DNA of 64,000 nucleotides from Micromonospora sp. CB01531 (GCF_001905095.1 NZ_LWLS01000094.1:186001-250000), one strand, 5' to 3'. Numbered from the stretch's first letter, positions 47,760 to 56,474 are shown. Translations and numbers: made by a program. The notes: generated by a model not told the origin, from the sequence alone.

Positions 47760-48908
47760 ATGGCGACCAGCAACGTTGCCGACAAGGCCCGTGACCAGCT
47801 CGGTGCAGACCTGCGCAACCTTGCCGCGGCGATCGGCGAGCGGGCTGTGCAGGTGGTCACCGAGCGGATCACCGCCGCCACCGGCCGGCTCAGCGACTAC
47901 GCCCGGCAGGGCGGTGGCCCCGGCCTGATCGCCGCCGCCACCGGGGTGCAGAAGCTCGCCGAGGGCCACTCGCCGATGAAGGCCATGTTCCACGCCGGCC
48001 TGGCCGGCGGTAAGGAGAAGTTGATGTCGGCGGTCGGCGGTGGCGGCGGCAAGGGCGGCAAGAAGGTCAAGGTCACCAACATCGTGGAGACGATCGAGGT
48101 CGGCGTGCCGGTCCGGGTGGCGTACAACCAGTGGACGACCTTCGGCGACTTTCCGAGCTTCATGAAGAAGGTGGCGCGGGCCGACTGCGAGTCGGACGAG
48201 AAGATGACCTGGAAGGCGCAGGTCTTCTGGTCGCACCGGACCTGGGAGTCGACCATCCTCCGGCAGATCCCCGATCGGCTCATCCATTGGCGGTCCAAGG
48301 GCGAGAAGGGCTACGTCGACGGGACGGTCAGCTTCCACGAGGTCGGCCCCGAACTCACCCGGATCCTGGTCGTCCTGGAATACCACCCGCAGGGCCTCTT
48401 CGAGCGCACCGGCAACCTCTGGCGCGCTCAGGGCCGCCGGGTGCGGCTGGAGCTGAAGCACTTCGTCCGGCACGTGATGACCCGGACCGTGCTCGACCCC
48501 GACGCGGTCGAGGGCTGGCGCGGTGAGGTCGAGAACTCCCGGGTCGTTAAGGACCACGAGACTGCCCTCCGCGAGGAGCAGCAGGCCCGGGTGGGCCGCG
48601 AGGAGGAACGCGCGGAACAGCGGCCCGCCGAGCGCGGTCGCGGTCGTACCCCGCAGCGTCGGGTTCCCCCCGAGCAGGAGGAGGAGTACGACGCCTACGA
48701 CGAGGGCGACGACTACGACGAGGACGAGTACGCCGAGGAGCCGGCGGAGCAGTCGCGGCGCCGGCAGCCCGAGCGGGCCCGCCGCCCGCAGCCTCGCGGG
48801 GAGCGGGAGCCGCGCCCCGAGCCGCAGCGGTCCCGACCGGCCCGGCGTATCCCCGAATCCCCCCGACGGCCGGTGGTACGCCGCCGGCGAGAGGAGCGTG
48901 AGGAATGA
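47760..48908 (+). CDS. SRPBCC (START-like) family protein of gas-vesicle operon
   Basis: A 382-residue protein. ATG 47760 has GGAGG 8 nt upstream; a GTG at 47754 is too near. Residues about 1-110 are helical with a Gly-rich hinge. Residues about 115-270 are an SRPBCC/cyclase-like domain (ETIEVGVPVRVAYNQWTTFGDFPSFMKKV, IHWRSKGEKGYVDGTVSFHEV). The last 110 residues are a low-complexity Arg/Glu/Asp tail. Binding of a hydrophobic ligand is the family trait; why it is in the gvp operon is not known. Confidence 0.82.
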   Translation: MATSNVADKARDQLGADLRNLAAAIGERAVQVVTERITAATGRLSDYARQGGGPGLIAAATGVQKLAEGHSPMKAMFHAGLAGGKEKLMSAVGGGGGKGGKKVKVTNIVETIEVGVPVRVAYNQWTTFGDFPSFMKKVARADCESDEKMTWKAQVFWSHRTWESTILRQIPDRLIHWRSKGEKGYVDGTVSFHEVGPELTRILVVLEYHPQGLFERTGNLWRAQGRRVRLELKHFVRHVMTRTVLDPDAVEGWRGEVENSRVVKDHETALREEQQARVGREEERAEQRPAERGRGRTPQRRVPPEQEEEYDAYDEGDDYDEDEYAEEPAEQSRRRQPERARRPQPRGEREPRPEPQRSRPARRIPESPRRPVVRRRREEREE

Positions 48909-49330
48909 CGGTGGCGACGGCAACCGGAAGTCAGCCAGGTAGCGCCCTGGAGCGCAGCAGCGGTGCCGGCGGAGGCACTCTCGCCGACGTCGTGGAGACG
49001 GTGCTGGACAAGGGTGTGGTGATCGACGCCCAGGTGTCGGTCGCCATCGTCGGCATCCAGCTGGTGGAGATCAACGCCCGGATCGTGATCGCGAGCGTGG
49101 AGACGTACCTGCGCTTCGCCGAGGCGGTGGACCGGCTGAGCATCACCCCGAAGGGCGCGAAGGGACTGCCCGACATGGTGGGGGACGCGGCCGGGGCGGC
49201 GACCAAGGGCAGGACGATATCCGGTCTGGGTCAGGCGGCCCGGGAGATAACCGGGGTCGTGGTGGATTCGCTGAGCGATCGCAGCCCCGAACGGGAGCGA
49301 TCGCACTGGCACCGGGACGAGGAGCGCTGA
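48905..49330 (+). CDS. gvpA: Gas vesicle structural protein, GvpA family, with extended tail
   Basis: A 141-residue protein. Residues about 27-77 are the GvpA core (LADVVETVLDKGVVIDAQVSVAIVGIQLVE, RIVIASVETYLRFAEAV). Standard GvpA is about 70-75 residues; here 25 residues precede and about 65 polar residues follow. The usual Trp in VIDAWVRV is Gln. It may be the main shell protein or a GvpJ/M-like minor one. It overlaps the SRPBCC stop by 4 bp. Confidence 0.85.
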   Translation: MTVATATGSQPGSALERSSGAGGGTLADVVETVLDKGVVIDAQVSVAIVGIQLVEINARIVIASVETYLRFAEAVDRLSITPKGAKGLPDMVGDAAGAATKGRTISGLGQAAREITGVVVDSLSDRSPERERSHWHRDEER

Positions 49331-49331
49331 C

Positions 49332-50108
49332 ATGACCAACAGGCAGACGCCGCCGGCCGCTGAGATCGGGCTCTTCCTCTACGGCATCGTGCCGTCCGAC
49401 GTGGAGCCGACCCCCGACGCGGAGGGAATCGGCTCCCCGCCGGGCGAGGTTCTCGCGATCCGGCAGGGCGACCTCGCCGTACTGGTCAGCGAGGTCGGGC
49501 TGGAGGAGCCGATCGGCCGGCCGGCCGACCTGACCGCGTACCAGCGGCTGCTGGACTCGACCGCGGCGATCGCGCCGGTACTGCCGGTCCGGTTCGGCAC
49601 GGTGGTCACCGGCGAGGACGCGGTCGACGACCTGCTGAACGCGCACCACGACCGGTTCGCCGGCGCGCTGGCGGAGCTGGCGGACCACGTCCAGTACACC
49701 GTGCAGGGGCGCTTCGATGAGGAGGAGTTCATCAGCGGACTGCTGGCGCAGAACCCGCCCGCCGCCGCGCTCGCCGATCAGGTGCGCGGCCGGTCCGAGG
49801 TGGAGTGCCGGGAGGAGCGGATCCGGCTCGGCGAGCTGATTGCCCAGGCCGTCGAGCTGCGGCGGGAGGCGGAGAACCGCGACCTGATCGACGCGGTGGA
49901 CCGGTACGCGACGGCGAACGCCGTCCGCCCGCCCAGCCATGAGCTGGACGCGGTGAACGTCGCCTTCCTGGTCGCGGCGGACGACGAGGACGCGTTCATC
50001 GGGGCGGTGGAGGACTTCGCCGACCGGCGGCGGGAGCTGATCCGGATGCGGCTGCTCGGCCCCCTCGCGTCGTACGACTTCGTCAGCGCGCACCAGTTGG
50101 TGGAGTGA
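49332..50108 (+). CDS. gvpF: Gas vesicle protein GvpF/GvpL family (first copy)
   Basis: A 258-residue protein. GvpF/L features: FLYGIVPSDVEP, GDLAVLVSEVGLEE, APVLPVRFGTVV, and the C-terminal ELDAVNVAFLVAADDEDAFIGAVEDF, LLGPLASYDFV. GvpF binds GvpA and helps nucleate vesicles. It is 1 bp from the gvpA stop. Confidence 0.92.
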   Translation: MTNRQTPPAAEIGLFLYGIVPSDVEPTPDAEGIGSPPGEVLAIRQGDLAVLVSEVGLEEPIGRPADLTAYQRLLDSTAAIAPVLPVRFGTVVTGEDAVDDLLNAHHDRFAGALAELADHVQYTVQGRFDEEEFISGLLAQNPPAAALADQVRGRSEVECREERIRLGELIAQAVELRREAENRDLIDAVDRYATANAVRPPSHELDAVNVAFLVAADDEDAFIGAVEDFADRRRELIRMRLLGPLASYDFVSAHQLVE

Positions 50109-50111
50109 GCC

Positions 50112-50450
50112 GTGGACATCCTCTGGGGGCTGCTCACCCTGCCGTACGCCCCGGTGCGCGGGGTCACCGCGGTGGTCAAGGTGATCGCCGGGGAGGCGGA
50201 GTCGCGGCAGTACAACCCGGTCAACGTCCGGCGGGAGCTGGAGGAGCTGGACCGGGCGGCGGCGGCCGGCGAGATCACCCCGCAGGCGCGGGACCTGGCC
50301 CAGCAGCGGGTGCTGGAGCGGCTGACCACGCCAACCGGCGACCCGGGTCGTACCCCGCCCCGGAGGGCCGCCACCGCCGGCCGGCGCCGGTCGCCCGTCC
50401 GGCGGCGGACCGGCGGCCGGCGGGGCGAGCACGGCGGGCGAGGGAGCTGA
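50112..50450 (+). CDS. gvpG: Gas vesicle protein GvpG
   Basis: A 112-residue protein from GTG 50112. The GvpG domain is residues 1-75: WGLLTLPYAPVRGVTAVVKVIAGEAE, YNPVNVRRELEELDRAAAAGEI. The rest is a basic Arg/Gly tail. GvpG is needed for assembly with GvpF. Confidence 0.9.
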   Translation: MDILWGLLTLPYAPVRGVTAVVKVIAGEAESRQYNPVNVRRELEELDRAAAAGEITPQARDLAQQRVLERLTTPTGDPGRTPPRRAATAGRRRSPVRRRTGGRRGEHGGRGS

Positions 50451-50451
50451 C

Positions 50452-50802
50452 ATGGCAGCTGGACGGATCCGCGGCGACGGCGACCGTGAACGCCGGCGCG
50501 AACCGGACGACCGCGACGCCGGCCGGTACGCGGACGAGGAGGAGTACGAGGAGATCTCGGCCGCCGAGGCGGCCCGGGAAGGGCTGCGCCAGATCGTCGG
50601 ACTGACCGGCCGGGACCCGCTCGGGATCACCTCGATCGAGCCCACCGACGACGGCTGGCTGATCGGGGTGGAGGTGGTCGAGGACCACCGCATCCCGGCC
50701 TCGACCGACCTGCTCGGCCTCTACCAGGTCGAGCTGGACCTGGCCGGCAGCCTGCTCGCCTACCGGCGGACGCGCCGCTACCAGCGGGGCAAGGGGGACT
50801 GA
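50452..50802 (+). CDS. gvpO: Gas vesicle protein GvpO
   Basis: A 116-residue protein. After a charged N-terminus of about 35 residues the GvpO domain follows (AAEAAREGLRQIVGLTGRDPLGITSIEP, GWLIGVEVVEDHRIPASTDLLGLYQVELD). In haloarchaea GvpO is required and affects gvp transcripts; its role in actinomycetes is less known. Confidence 0.9.
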   Translation: MAAGRIRGDGDRERRREPDDRDAGRYADEEEYEEISAAEAAREGLRQIVGLTGRDPLGITSIEPTDDGWLIGVEVVEDHRIPASTDLLGLYQVELDLAGSLLAYRRTRRYQRGKGD

Positions 50803-50803
50803 G

Positions 50804-51181
50804 ATGACGGTTGGGCGGACTCCCGCGGTGGTGCAGAACTCCGGTCAGGTGCTGCCGGCCGGGCACGAACCGGCGAACCTCGGGGACATCCTCGAACGGG
50901 TCCTCGACCGGGGCATCGTCATCGCCGGTGACATCCGGGTCAGCCTGCTCGACATCGAGCTGCTGACGCTCAAGCTGCGGCTGGTCATCGCCTCCGTGGA
51001 CACGGCCCGGCAGATCGGCATCGACTGGTGGGAGCACGACCCGTGGCTCAGCTCCCGGGCCCGCCCGCCGGTCGAGCCGGGCCCGCGGGACCCGGAGGAG
51101 GTCGAGGCGGCCCGGCGGCCGCGGGTCGCCGGCCGGTCCGAGCGGACCGCGAGGGAGGAGTGGGATGAGTACGACGGCTGA
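50804..51181 (+). CDS. gvpJ: GvpA-family protein (GvpJ type)
   Basis: A 125-residue protein. The GvpA-like core is ILERVLDRGIVIAGDIRVSLLDIELLTLKLRLVIASVDTA (residues about 29-75), followed by a Trp-containing segment (IGIDWWEHDPWLSS) and a charged tail. GvpJ proteins are minor shell or cap components. It overlaps the start of the next gene by 17 bp. Confidence 0.88.
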   Translation: MTVGRTPAVVQNSGQVLPAGHEPANLGDILERVLDRGIVIAGDIRVSLLDIELLTLKLRLVIASVDTARQIGIDWWEHDPWLSSRARPPVEPGPRDPEEVEAARRPRVAGRSERTAREEWDEYDG

Positions 51182-51986
51182 CCCGGGCGCCGCCGCGCGA
51201 CACACCGGGGTCTGGCTGCACGGCGTGGTGGCCGAGGCCGACCCGGCCACGCTGGCGGGGATCACGGGGATCGCCGGTACGCCGGTGCGGACCGTGGCCG
51301 CGGCCGGACTGGTCGCCGTGGTGAGCGACGCCCCGCTGGCCGAGTACGGCGAGGAGGCGTTGCGCCGCAACCTGGAGGACCTGGCCTGGCTGGAACGGGC
51401 CGCCCGCAGCCATCATGCCGTGGTCGACGCGCTGTCCCGGGCCGGTGCCGTGGTGCCGGCCCGGCTGGCCACGGTGTACCGCGATGACGACCGGGCGGCC
51501 CGGGCGCTGGTCGAGCGGCGCGACGAGCTGACCAGCACGCTGGCCCGGCTCACCGGCCGCGAGGAGTGGGGCGTCAAGGGGTACGTGGTGCCCGGGGCGA
51601 CGCCGCGCGCCGAGGAACCGGCCGGCGGGGGCGGGGCCGGGGCGGCGTACCTGCGGCGGCGCAGGGCTCAGCTCACCGGCCGCGAGGAGGGGCAGCGGGT
51701 CGCCGCCGAGGCGGCAGCCACCGTGCACACCGCACTCGCCGGCTACGCGGTGACCGCCCGCCGGCACGCCCCGCAGGACCGGCGGCTCTCCGGCGCGGCC
51801 ACGGCCATGGTGCTCAACGGCGCGTACCTGATCGAGCGGGACAGGCTGGCCGCCTTCTCCGCGCTGATCGGCGCACTGGCGGACCGGCACCCGGAGATCC
51901 GGCTGGAGCTGACCGGCCCCTGGCCGCCGTACTCCTTCGTGGCGGAACCGGGGACCGAGCCGCAGCCGGTCGGGGAGGCGGCGTGA
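51165..51986 (+). CDS. gvpL: Gas vesicle protein GvpF/GvpL family (second copy)
   Basis: A 273-residue protein with WLHGVVAEADPA, AAGLVAVVSDAPL, AVVPARLATVYRDDDR, REEWGVKGYV, and a C-terminal MVLNGAYLIERDRLAAFSALIGALADRH, LTGPWPPYSF. The last motifs are typical of the GvpL branch. Compared with the first copy it has an insertion of charged residues near 148-170. Confidence 0.9.
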   Translation: MSTTADPGAAARHTGVWLHGVVAEADPATLAGITGIAGTPVRTVAAAGLVAVVSDAPLAEYGEEALRRNLEDLAWLERAARSHHAVVDALSRAGAVVPARLATVYRDDDRAARALVERRDELTSTLARLTGREEWGVKGYVVPGATPRAEEPAGGGGAGAAYLRRRRAQLTGREEGQRVAAEAAATVHTALAGYAVTARRHAPQDRRLSGAATAMVLNGAYLIERDRLAAFSALIGALADRHPEIRLELTGPWPPYSFVAEPGTEPQPVGEAA

Positions 51987-52005
51987 CCGCGGCGCGGGGG
52001 TCGGC

Positions 52006-52284
52006 ATGGGCGTGACCTCACTCGTTCCGAGCAGCGCCGACGACCCGCTGACCTACCGGCCGGTGGCCCTGGTCGACCTGCTCGACCGGGTGCTCGCCAC
52101 CGGCGTGGTGATCACCGGGGATATCACGCTCGCCATCGCCGACGTCGACCTGGTCCGGATTTCGCTGCGCGCGCTGATCGCCTCGGTCGGCGCGCTCGCT
52201 CCGCCCGAGCTCCGGGACACGCTCGCTCCGCCCGAGCTCCGGGACGCGTTCGCTCCGCCCGAGCTCGGGGAGGTCGAGCGGTGA
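52006..52284 (+). CDS. gvpS: GvpA-family protein with C-terminal repeats (GvpS type)
   Basis: A 92-residue protein. The core DLLDRVLATGVVITGDITLAIADVDLVRISLRALIASV (residues about 24-61) is GvpA-like and followed by three copies of a 9-residue repeat, xLAPPELRD. The repeats come from a 27-bp tandem duplication. GvpA-type third paralogues of this kind are called GvpS in Streptomyces clusters. Confidence 0.82.
   Translation: MGVTSLVPSSADDPLTYRPVALVDLLDRVLATGVVITGDITLAIADVDLVRISLRALIASVGALAPPELRDTLAPPELRDAFAPPELGEVER
52195..52270 (+). repeat. 27-bp tandem repeat in the gvpS gene
   Basis: Three near-exact copies with core CGCTCCGCCCGAGCTC, keeping frame and encoding LAPPELRD. Differences are confined to the third copy. 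A recent in-frame expansion is likely. Confidence 0.85.
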
Positions 52285-52673
52285 CCGGCCAGGACGACGC
52301 GACCGACGGCGGTGCGGCGGCGACCGGCCGGGACGAGGCGGCCGAACTGGCGGCGGCGCTGGGGGAGCCGCAGTGGCAGGCGCCCCGGGTCCGGCCGCTG
52401 GACCGCCGGCTCGCCGTCGACCAGGACTCCGTCGAGCGCGGGCTGGCCAGCCTGGTGCTCACCATCATCGAGCTGCTGCGGCAGCTCATGGAACGCCAGG
52501 CGCTGCGCCGGGTCGACCTGGGCGACCTCACCGAGGAGCAGGTCGAACGCATCGGCACCACGCTGATGGCCCTGGAGGAGCAGATGACCCACCTCCGCGA
52601 GCACTTCGGCCTCTCCCCCGAAGACCTCAACCTCGATCTGGGCCCCCTGGGCCCCCTCCTCCCCACCGACTGA
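52281..52673 (+). CDS. gvpK: Gas vesicle protein GvpK
   Basis: A 130-residue protein from GTG 52281, overlapping the previous stop (GTGA). GvpK domain: SVERGLASLVLTIIELLRQLMERQALRRVD, LTEEQVERIGTTLMALEEQM, REHFGLSPEDLNLDLGPLG. It closes the cluster, as in Streptomyces. It is a required assembly protein. Confidence 0.93.
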   Translation: MTGQDDATDGGAAATGRDEAAELAAALGEPQWQAPRVRPLDRRLAVDQDSVERGLASLVLTIIELLRQLMERQALRRVDLGDLTEEQVERIGTTLMALEEQMTHLREHFGLSPEDLNLDLGPLGPLLPTD

Positions 52674-52695
52674 CCCCATCCGCCCCTCCATTCCA

Positions 52696-52754
52696 TCGAT
52701 CATGAGGTTGGCGGCGGTGTGGATCTCCGGGTCTGCCGCCAACCTCATGATCGA
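52696..52754. terminator. Long hairpin between the gvp operon and the AAA gene
   Basis: A perfect 20-bp stem (52696-52715 with 52735-52754), core GATCATGAGGTTGGCGGC, loop 19 nt. It sits between convergent genes. A relative with TTGATCA arms lies at 63233, so these may be a dispersed hairpin family. Confidence 0.85.
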
Positions 52755-52758
52755 CGCG

Positions 52759-55032
52759 TCACTGGTGGGTGGCGGCGTAGGCGGCCAGGGCGGCTAGTTG
52801 GGTGGGGTCAAGGGAGGGGCGGATGCGGGCGCGGGCCGTCGCGACGTGGGCGGCCGTGACCGTGGCGGCGGACAGGGACTCGCGCATCGCGGCGAGCGCC
52901 GCCTCGCGGACCAGCGCCGCGCAATCGGCCGCCGAGAAGCCGTCCAGCTCGGCGCCGAGCGCGGCCAGGTCCACGTCCGGGGCGAGCGGCACGTTCCGGG
53001 ACGCCGCGCGGAGGATCTCCGCCCGGGCCGGACCGTCCGGCGGCGGCACATACACCAGGCGTTCCAGCCGGCCGGGGCGCAGCAGCGCTGGGTCGACCCG
53101 GTCCGGCCGGTTGGTCGCGCCGACCACCACCACGTTGCGCAGCGCCTCCACCCCGTCCAGTTCGGTGAGCAGGGCGGCCACCACCCGGTCGGTGGTGCCG
53201 CCGTCGGTGGCCTGGCCCCGGACCGGGGCGAGCGCGTCCACCTCGTCCAGGAAGACCAGCGTGGGGGCGGCCTCGCGGGCCCGGCGGAACAGCTCCCGGA
53301 CCGCGCGTTCGCTCTCGCCCACCCACTTGGAGAGCAGCTCCGCGCCCTTCACCGACAGCACGTTGGCCCGCCCCGAGCCGGCCAGCGCGGTGACCAGGTA
53401 GGTCTTGCCGCAGCCGGGCGGCCCGTAGAGCAGGACCCCGCGTGGCGGCGTCACGCCCAGCCGGGCGAAGGTGTCCGGGTAGGTCAGCGGCCAGAGCACC
53501 GACTCGGTCAGCGTCTCCTTGACCTCGTGCAGGCCTCCGACGTCGTCCAGGGTCACCGAGGCCAGTTCCAGGGTGGACGCGGCCATCGTGGTGGGCCGGA
53601 CCACCTCCAGCGCGGTGGCGAAGTCGGCCATCGCCACGGTCGGCGTCTCGGCTGCCTTCTGCCGCAGGGCGGCCCGTACGCCGGCCTCGCGGACCAGTGC
53701 GGCCAGGTCGGCGGCGACGAACCCGGGCGTACGGGCGGCCACCTCGTCCAGCCGGACGTCCTCGGCGAGCGGCACCTGCCGGGTGAGCACGGTCAACTGT
53801 TCCCGGCGCAGCGGCTGGTCCGGCAGGGGCACGGTGATCCGCAACGAGAGCAGGTCCGGGGCGCGCAGGGCGGGGTCCACCGCCTCCGGCCGGCTCGTGG
53901 TGCAGACCACCGCCAGCCCGGACCCGACCGCCTCGGCGACGACCTGGCGGAACACCGTGGCCACCGGGCCGGGCTCGTCCGCCGGGGCGATCGCCTCCAC
54001 GTCGGTGACCAGCAGCACAGCCGCTTTGTCGGCGCGTACCGCCGCGGCGGCCGCGCGCAGCCGGCGGGCGGCCGCGTCGTTGCTCAGCGCGGCCAGCTCC
54101 GGCGCCCAGAGCGGGCAGACCCGGGCGTGTACCCGGGCGGCGACCGCGCGGACCAGCGCCGACTTGCCCGAGCCGGCCGGCCCGCTGACCAGCACGCCCA
54201 GCGACACCGTGGTGCCCAGCCGCCGCAGCACGTCCCGGTGGTGGAAGCCCAGGTCGAGCAGCTCGGTCAGCTCCTCGGCCTGAGCCCGCAGCCCGGGCAG
54301 CTCGTCGACGTCCGGCGCCTCGGCCGGCTCAGCGAGCTCGGGCTCGGGGGCCGGTGCGGCCCATTCGCTCCCGGCGCCGGCTGGTCGGTTGACCGCGGGC
54401 CGGCCGCCGGCCGGCCGGCCGTTCGGGTACGGGCCGGCCGCGCCGGGGCCGTGGGTGGCCGCGCCGTGCTCCCAGCCGACCATGGTGTCCATGGTGACCA
54501 GTGCGCCGGCCGCCGGTTCCGCCGTGACCACGGTGAGCAGGGTGCTGGTCCAGGCGTACCCGACGGTGTTGGCGAGGCTGCGCCGGGCGGACTCGACCAG
54601 GCCGCGGACCGGTGCGTCGGGCAGCACGTCCTGGGGCAGCAGCGAGACGTCGTCCCCGGCGGTGACGACCTTGCCGAGCAGGGCGAGGCGCAGCATCTCC
54701 GGGGAGACCGCGGCCACGACCGTGACCGGCCCGGACAGGGTCACCCGGCGGGCGGGGGCCACCGGCAGCGGGCCCACCGTCACCTGCCCGCCGTCCCGCA
54801 GGCCGAGGTTGCCCAGCAGCAGGTCGTCGGCGTAGAGCAGGGCGGTGCTCGCGGTCGGTTCGGCCGCGGCCACGATGCCGGCGGTCACCCGCCGGCCGGC
54901 CAGGCGTACCGGGTCGCCGGGGCGCAGCGCCAGCGCGGTCAGCACCTCGGGGTGCAGGCGGACGACGCCGCGCCGGGCGTCCAGCGCCGCCGGGCGCAGG
55001 CTCGCGGTCAGGGTCAGCTCGGGTTCCGCCAC
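52759..55032 (-). CDS. Two-domain AAA+ ATPase (CDC48-like)
   Basis: A 757-residue protein. GTG 55032 is chosen (MAEPELTLTASLRPAALDARRG); a GTG 9 codons earlier is possible. Residues 1-190 include a CDC48-N-like double-psi barrel (VRLHPEVLTALALRPGDPVRLAGR). Domain D1: Walker A GPAGSGKS, Walker B VLLVTDVEAI, where the usual Glu is Val-Glu shifted, so D1 may be weak. Domain D2: GPPGCGKT, LVFLDEVDAL, GATNRPDRVDPALLRPGRLE. Such proteins are found beside actinobacterial gas-vesicle genes and unfold or disassemble proteins. It is convergent with gvpK. Confidence 0.88.
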   Translation of the reverse strand: MAEPELTLTASLRPAALDARRGVVRLHPEVLTALALRPGDPVRLAGRRVTAGIVAAAEPTASTALLYADDLLLGNLGLRDGGQVTVGPLPVAPARRVTLSGPVTVVAAVSPEMLRLALLGKVVTAGDDVSLLPQDVLPDAPVRGLVESARRSLANTVGYAWTSTLLTVVTAEPAAGALVTMDTMVGWEHGAATHGPGAAGPYPNGRPAGGRPAVNRPAGAGSEWAAPAPEPELAEPAEAPDVDELPGLRAQAEELTELLDLGFHHRDVLRRLGTTVSLGVLVSGPAGSGKSALVRAVAARVHARVCPLWAPELAALSNDAAARRLRAAAAAVRADKAAVLLVTDVEAIAPADEPGPVATVFRQVVAEAVGSGLAVVCTTSRPEAVDPALRAPDLLSLRITVPLPDQPLRREQLTVLTRQVPLAEDVRLDEVAARTPGFVAADLAALVREAGVRAALRQKAAETPTVAMADFATALEVVRPTTMAASTLELASVTLDDVGGLHEVKETLTESVLWPLTYPDTFARLGVTPPRGVLLYGPPGCGKTYLVTALAGSGRANVLSVKGAELLSKWVGESERAVRELFRRAREAAPTLVFLDEVDALAPVRGQATDGGTTDRVVAALLTELDGVEALRNVVVVGATNRPDRVDPALLRPGRLERLVYVPPPDGPARAEILRAASRNVPLAPDVDLAALGAELDGFSAADCAALVREAALAAMRESLSAATVTAAHVATARARIRPSLDPTQLAALAAYAATHQ

Positions 55033-55086
55033 CCGCCCGACAGTAGCCGCCGGCACCACCTGGTGCCCGCAGCGTGTCCCGCCCGG

Positions 55087-55557
55087 TCAACGCTGGTCCG
55101 GATCCTCCAGCAGCGAGGGATCGCGCCGGACCATCTCGGCCAGCCGGGCCGCCGGGTCCGGGCCCTCCCGGTCCTGGCCGGGGGCCGGCACGGGGGTCGG
55201 CGGCATCGGCCAGGCCGGCGGGGGCGGGGGCGGCGCGGGCACGGGGCCGACCGTCACCTCCCGGCCCGTCCAGGCGACCCGCAGCGGGTACGCCCGCCCG
55301 CCGTGCTCCACCCGCAGGGTGACCGCCAGCCCGGGGTGCTCCGCCACCACCCGGCGCACCGCCTCGGCCACCTCCTCGACCGGGTCCACCTGTTCGGGCC
55401 GGGTCTCGCCGCGCAGCCGGTACGCGCCGTGCCCGTCCCGCCGCGCCACCGCCGGCGACACCTCGTCCCGGTCGGCCTCGTCGCCGGTTCCCCGGCGGCG
55501 CAACGCCTCCTCACGGCGCGCCAGCCGGGCCAGTGTCTCGTCCAGATCACCCCTCAT
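55087..55557 (-). CDS. Small protein linked to the roadblock gene, unknown
   Basis: A 156-residue protein from ATG 55557 (GGGGTGG 5 nt upstream). An N-terminal helix (RGDLDETLARLARREEALRRR), then a beta-rich middle (VVAEHPGLAVTLRVEHGGRAYPLRVAWTG), a Pro-rich linker, and a final helix (AARLAEMVRRDPSLLED). No family is recognised. It may form a unit with the roadblock protein upstream and the AAA ATPase downstream. Confidence 0.6.
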   Translation of the reverse strand: MRGDLDETLARLARREEALRRRGTGDEADRDEVSPAVARRDGHGAYRLRGETRPEQVDPVEEVAEAVRRVVAEHPGLAVTLRVEHGGRAYPLRVAWTGREVTVGPVPAPPPPPPAWPMPPTPVPAPGQDREGPDPAARLAEMVRRDPSLLEDPDQR

Positions 55558-55641
55558 CGAGTCCACCCCTTTCGTCGAGAACGGGTCGGGCCGGCAGCGG
55601 CGGATCCGGGGTAGCCGGTTCCGCGCCGGCCACCTCCAGCA

Positions 55642-56109
55642 TCACTGTTGTACGGAGTTCTTCAACTCGGCGATCAATCGCGGGCTGAGCGTCCCGCCGG
55701 CCCGGTCGGCGAAGAGCCGCATCTCGTACGCCACGGTGCCCAGGTTGGCCGAACGGTCGGCGACCACGCCGAGCAGCGCGCCACTGCTGATCGGGCCGAT
55801 CAGCAGATAGCCCTCGGCCAGGTCCACGACCACCCGGTTGAGGCCGCCCAGGGCGTACCAGTTCGCGGCGCTCCCGGCGAGGCTGGCCAGGCCGGAGACC
55901 ACGGCGGCGAGCCGCTCCGCGGTGGACCGGTCCTTGCTGGCGGACGCCGTCAGCAGCAGGCCGTCGGCGGAGACCGCGACGGCCTCCAGTACCCCGGCGG
56001 TGCTGGAGGTGAACGAGTCGAGCAACCAGTTGAAGGTGCAGACCTCGGGCCGGCGGCCGCCGGCGGGGTTCGGGCGGTCGACGTTGCCGTGCGCAGCGGG
56101 GCTGGTCAC
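55642..56109 (-). CDS. Roadblock/LC7-domain protein
   Basis: A 155-residue protein from GTG 56109. The domain spans about residues 22-145: NWLLDSFTSSTAGVLEAVAVSADGLLLTAS, VVDLAEGYLLIGPISSGALLGVVADRSANLGTVAYEM. In actinobacteria these are regulators of small Ras-like GTPases (MglB-like). No GTPase gene is next to it, which is unusual since it is often in a cvn-type operon. Confidence 0.87.
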   Translation of the reverse strand: MTSPAAHGNVDRPNPAGGRRPEVCTFNWLLDSFTSSTAGVLEAVAVSADGLLLTASASKDRSTAERLAAVVSGLASLAGSAANWYALGGLNRVVVDLAEGYLLIGPISSGALLGVVADRSANLGTVAYEMRLFADRAGGTLSPRLIAELKNSVQQ

Positions 56110-56474
56110 CGTGATGAGTCCTCTTCGTAGCGGCGGTCCGGGCTGACTTCGCGCAGAACACGGGCGATTCGGACCGGAACGTAGCCCAGGCCGGCCCGGC
56201 GTGATCGCCGTCGCGGAGTCGGCTTGGTGTCACTTCGAGGTGGGTGACGGGTCGTCGACCGGTCGGGCACGCTGCGTCCCCGGACAGTCGTCAGGATGGC
56301 GGGATCGGCGGCGGTTTGCGAGCGTAGATGTGATTTCCCGCGATCCGAATTCGTCCCGCTCAGCCGGCCTGGCCGGACCACGGTCGACGGATCTCGCGCA
56401 CCGAACGGCGCAGCCGGACGAACGTACGGCGGATCTCAGGGAACGCTCAGCGTCCGGGCCGTACCGTGTGCCGC
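56110..56474. other. 365-bp gap without a recognised gene
   Basis: This space separates the leftward roadblock gene from the rightward hydrolase/ABC gene and should hold both promoters. TACCGT at 56462-56467, 7 nt before the ATG at 56475, is a likely -10 for a leaderless message. No RNA gene, repeat or coding frame was found. Confidence 0.5.

Noticed and set aside
52798..55614. A 938-codon open frame antisense to the AAA ATPase gene
   Set aside because: The composition is Gly/Arg/Gln/His with no domain signal. It is a mirror of the third-position GC bias of the real gene on the other strand.
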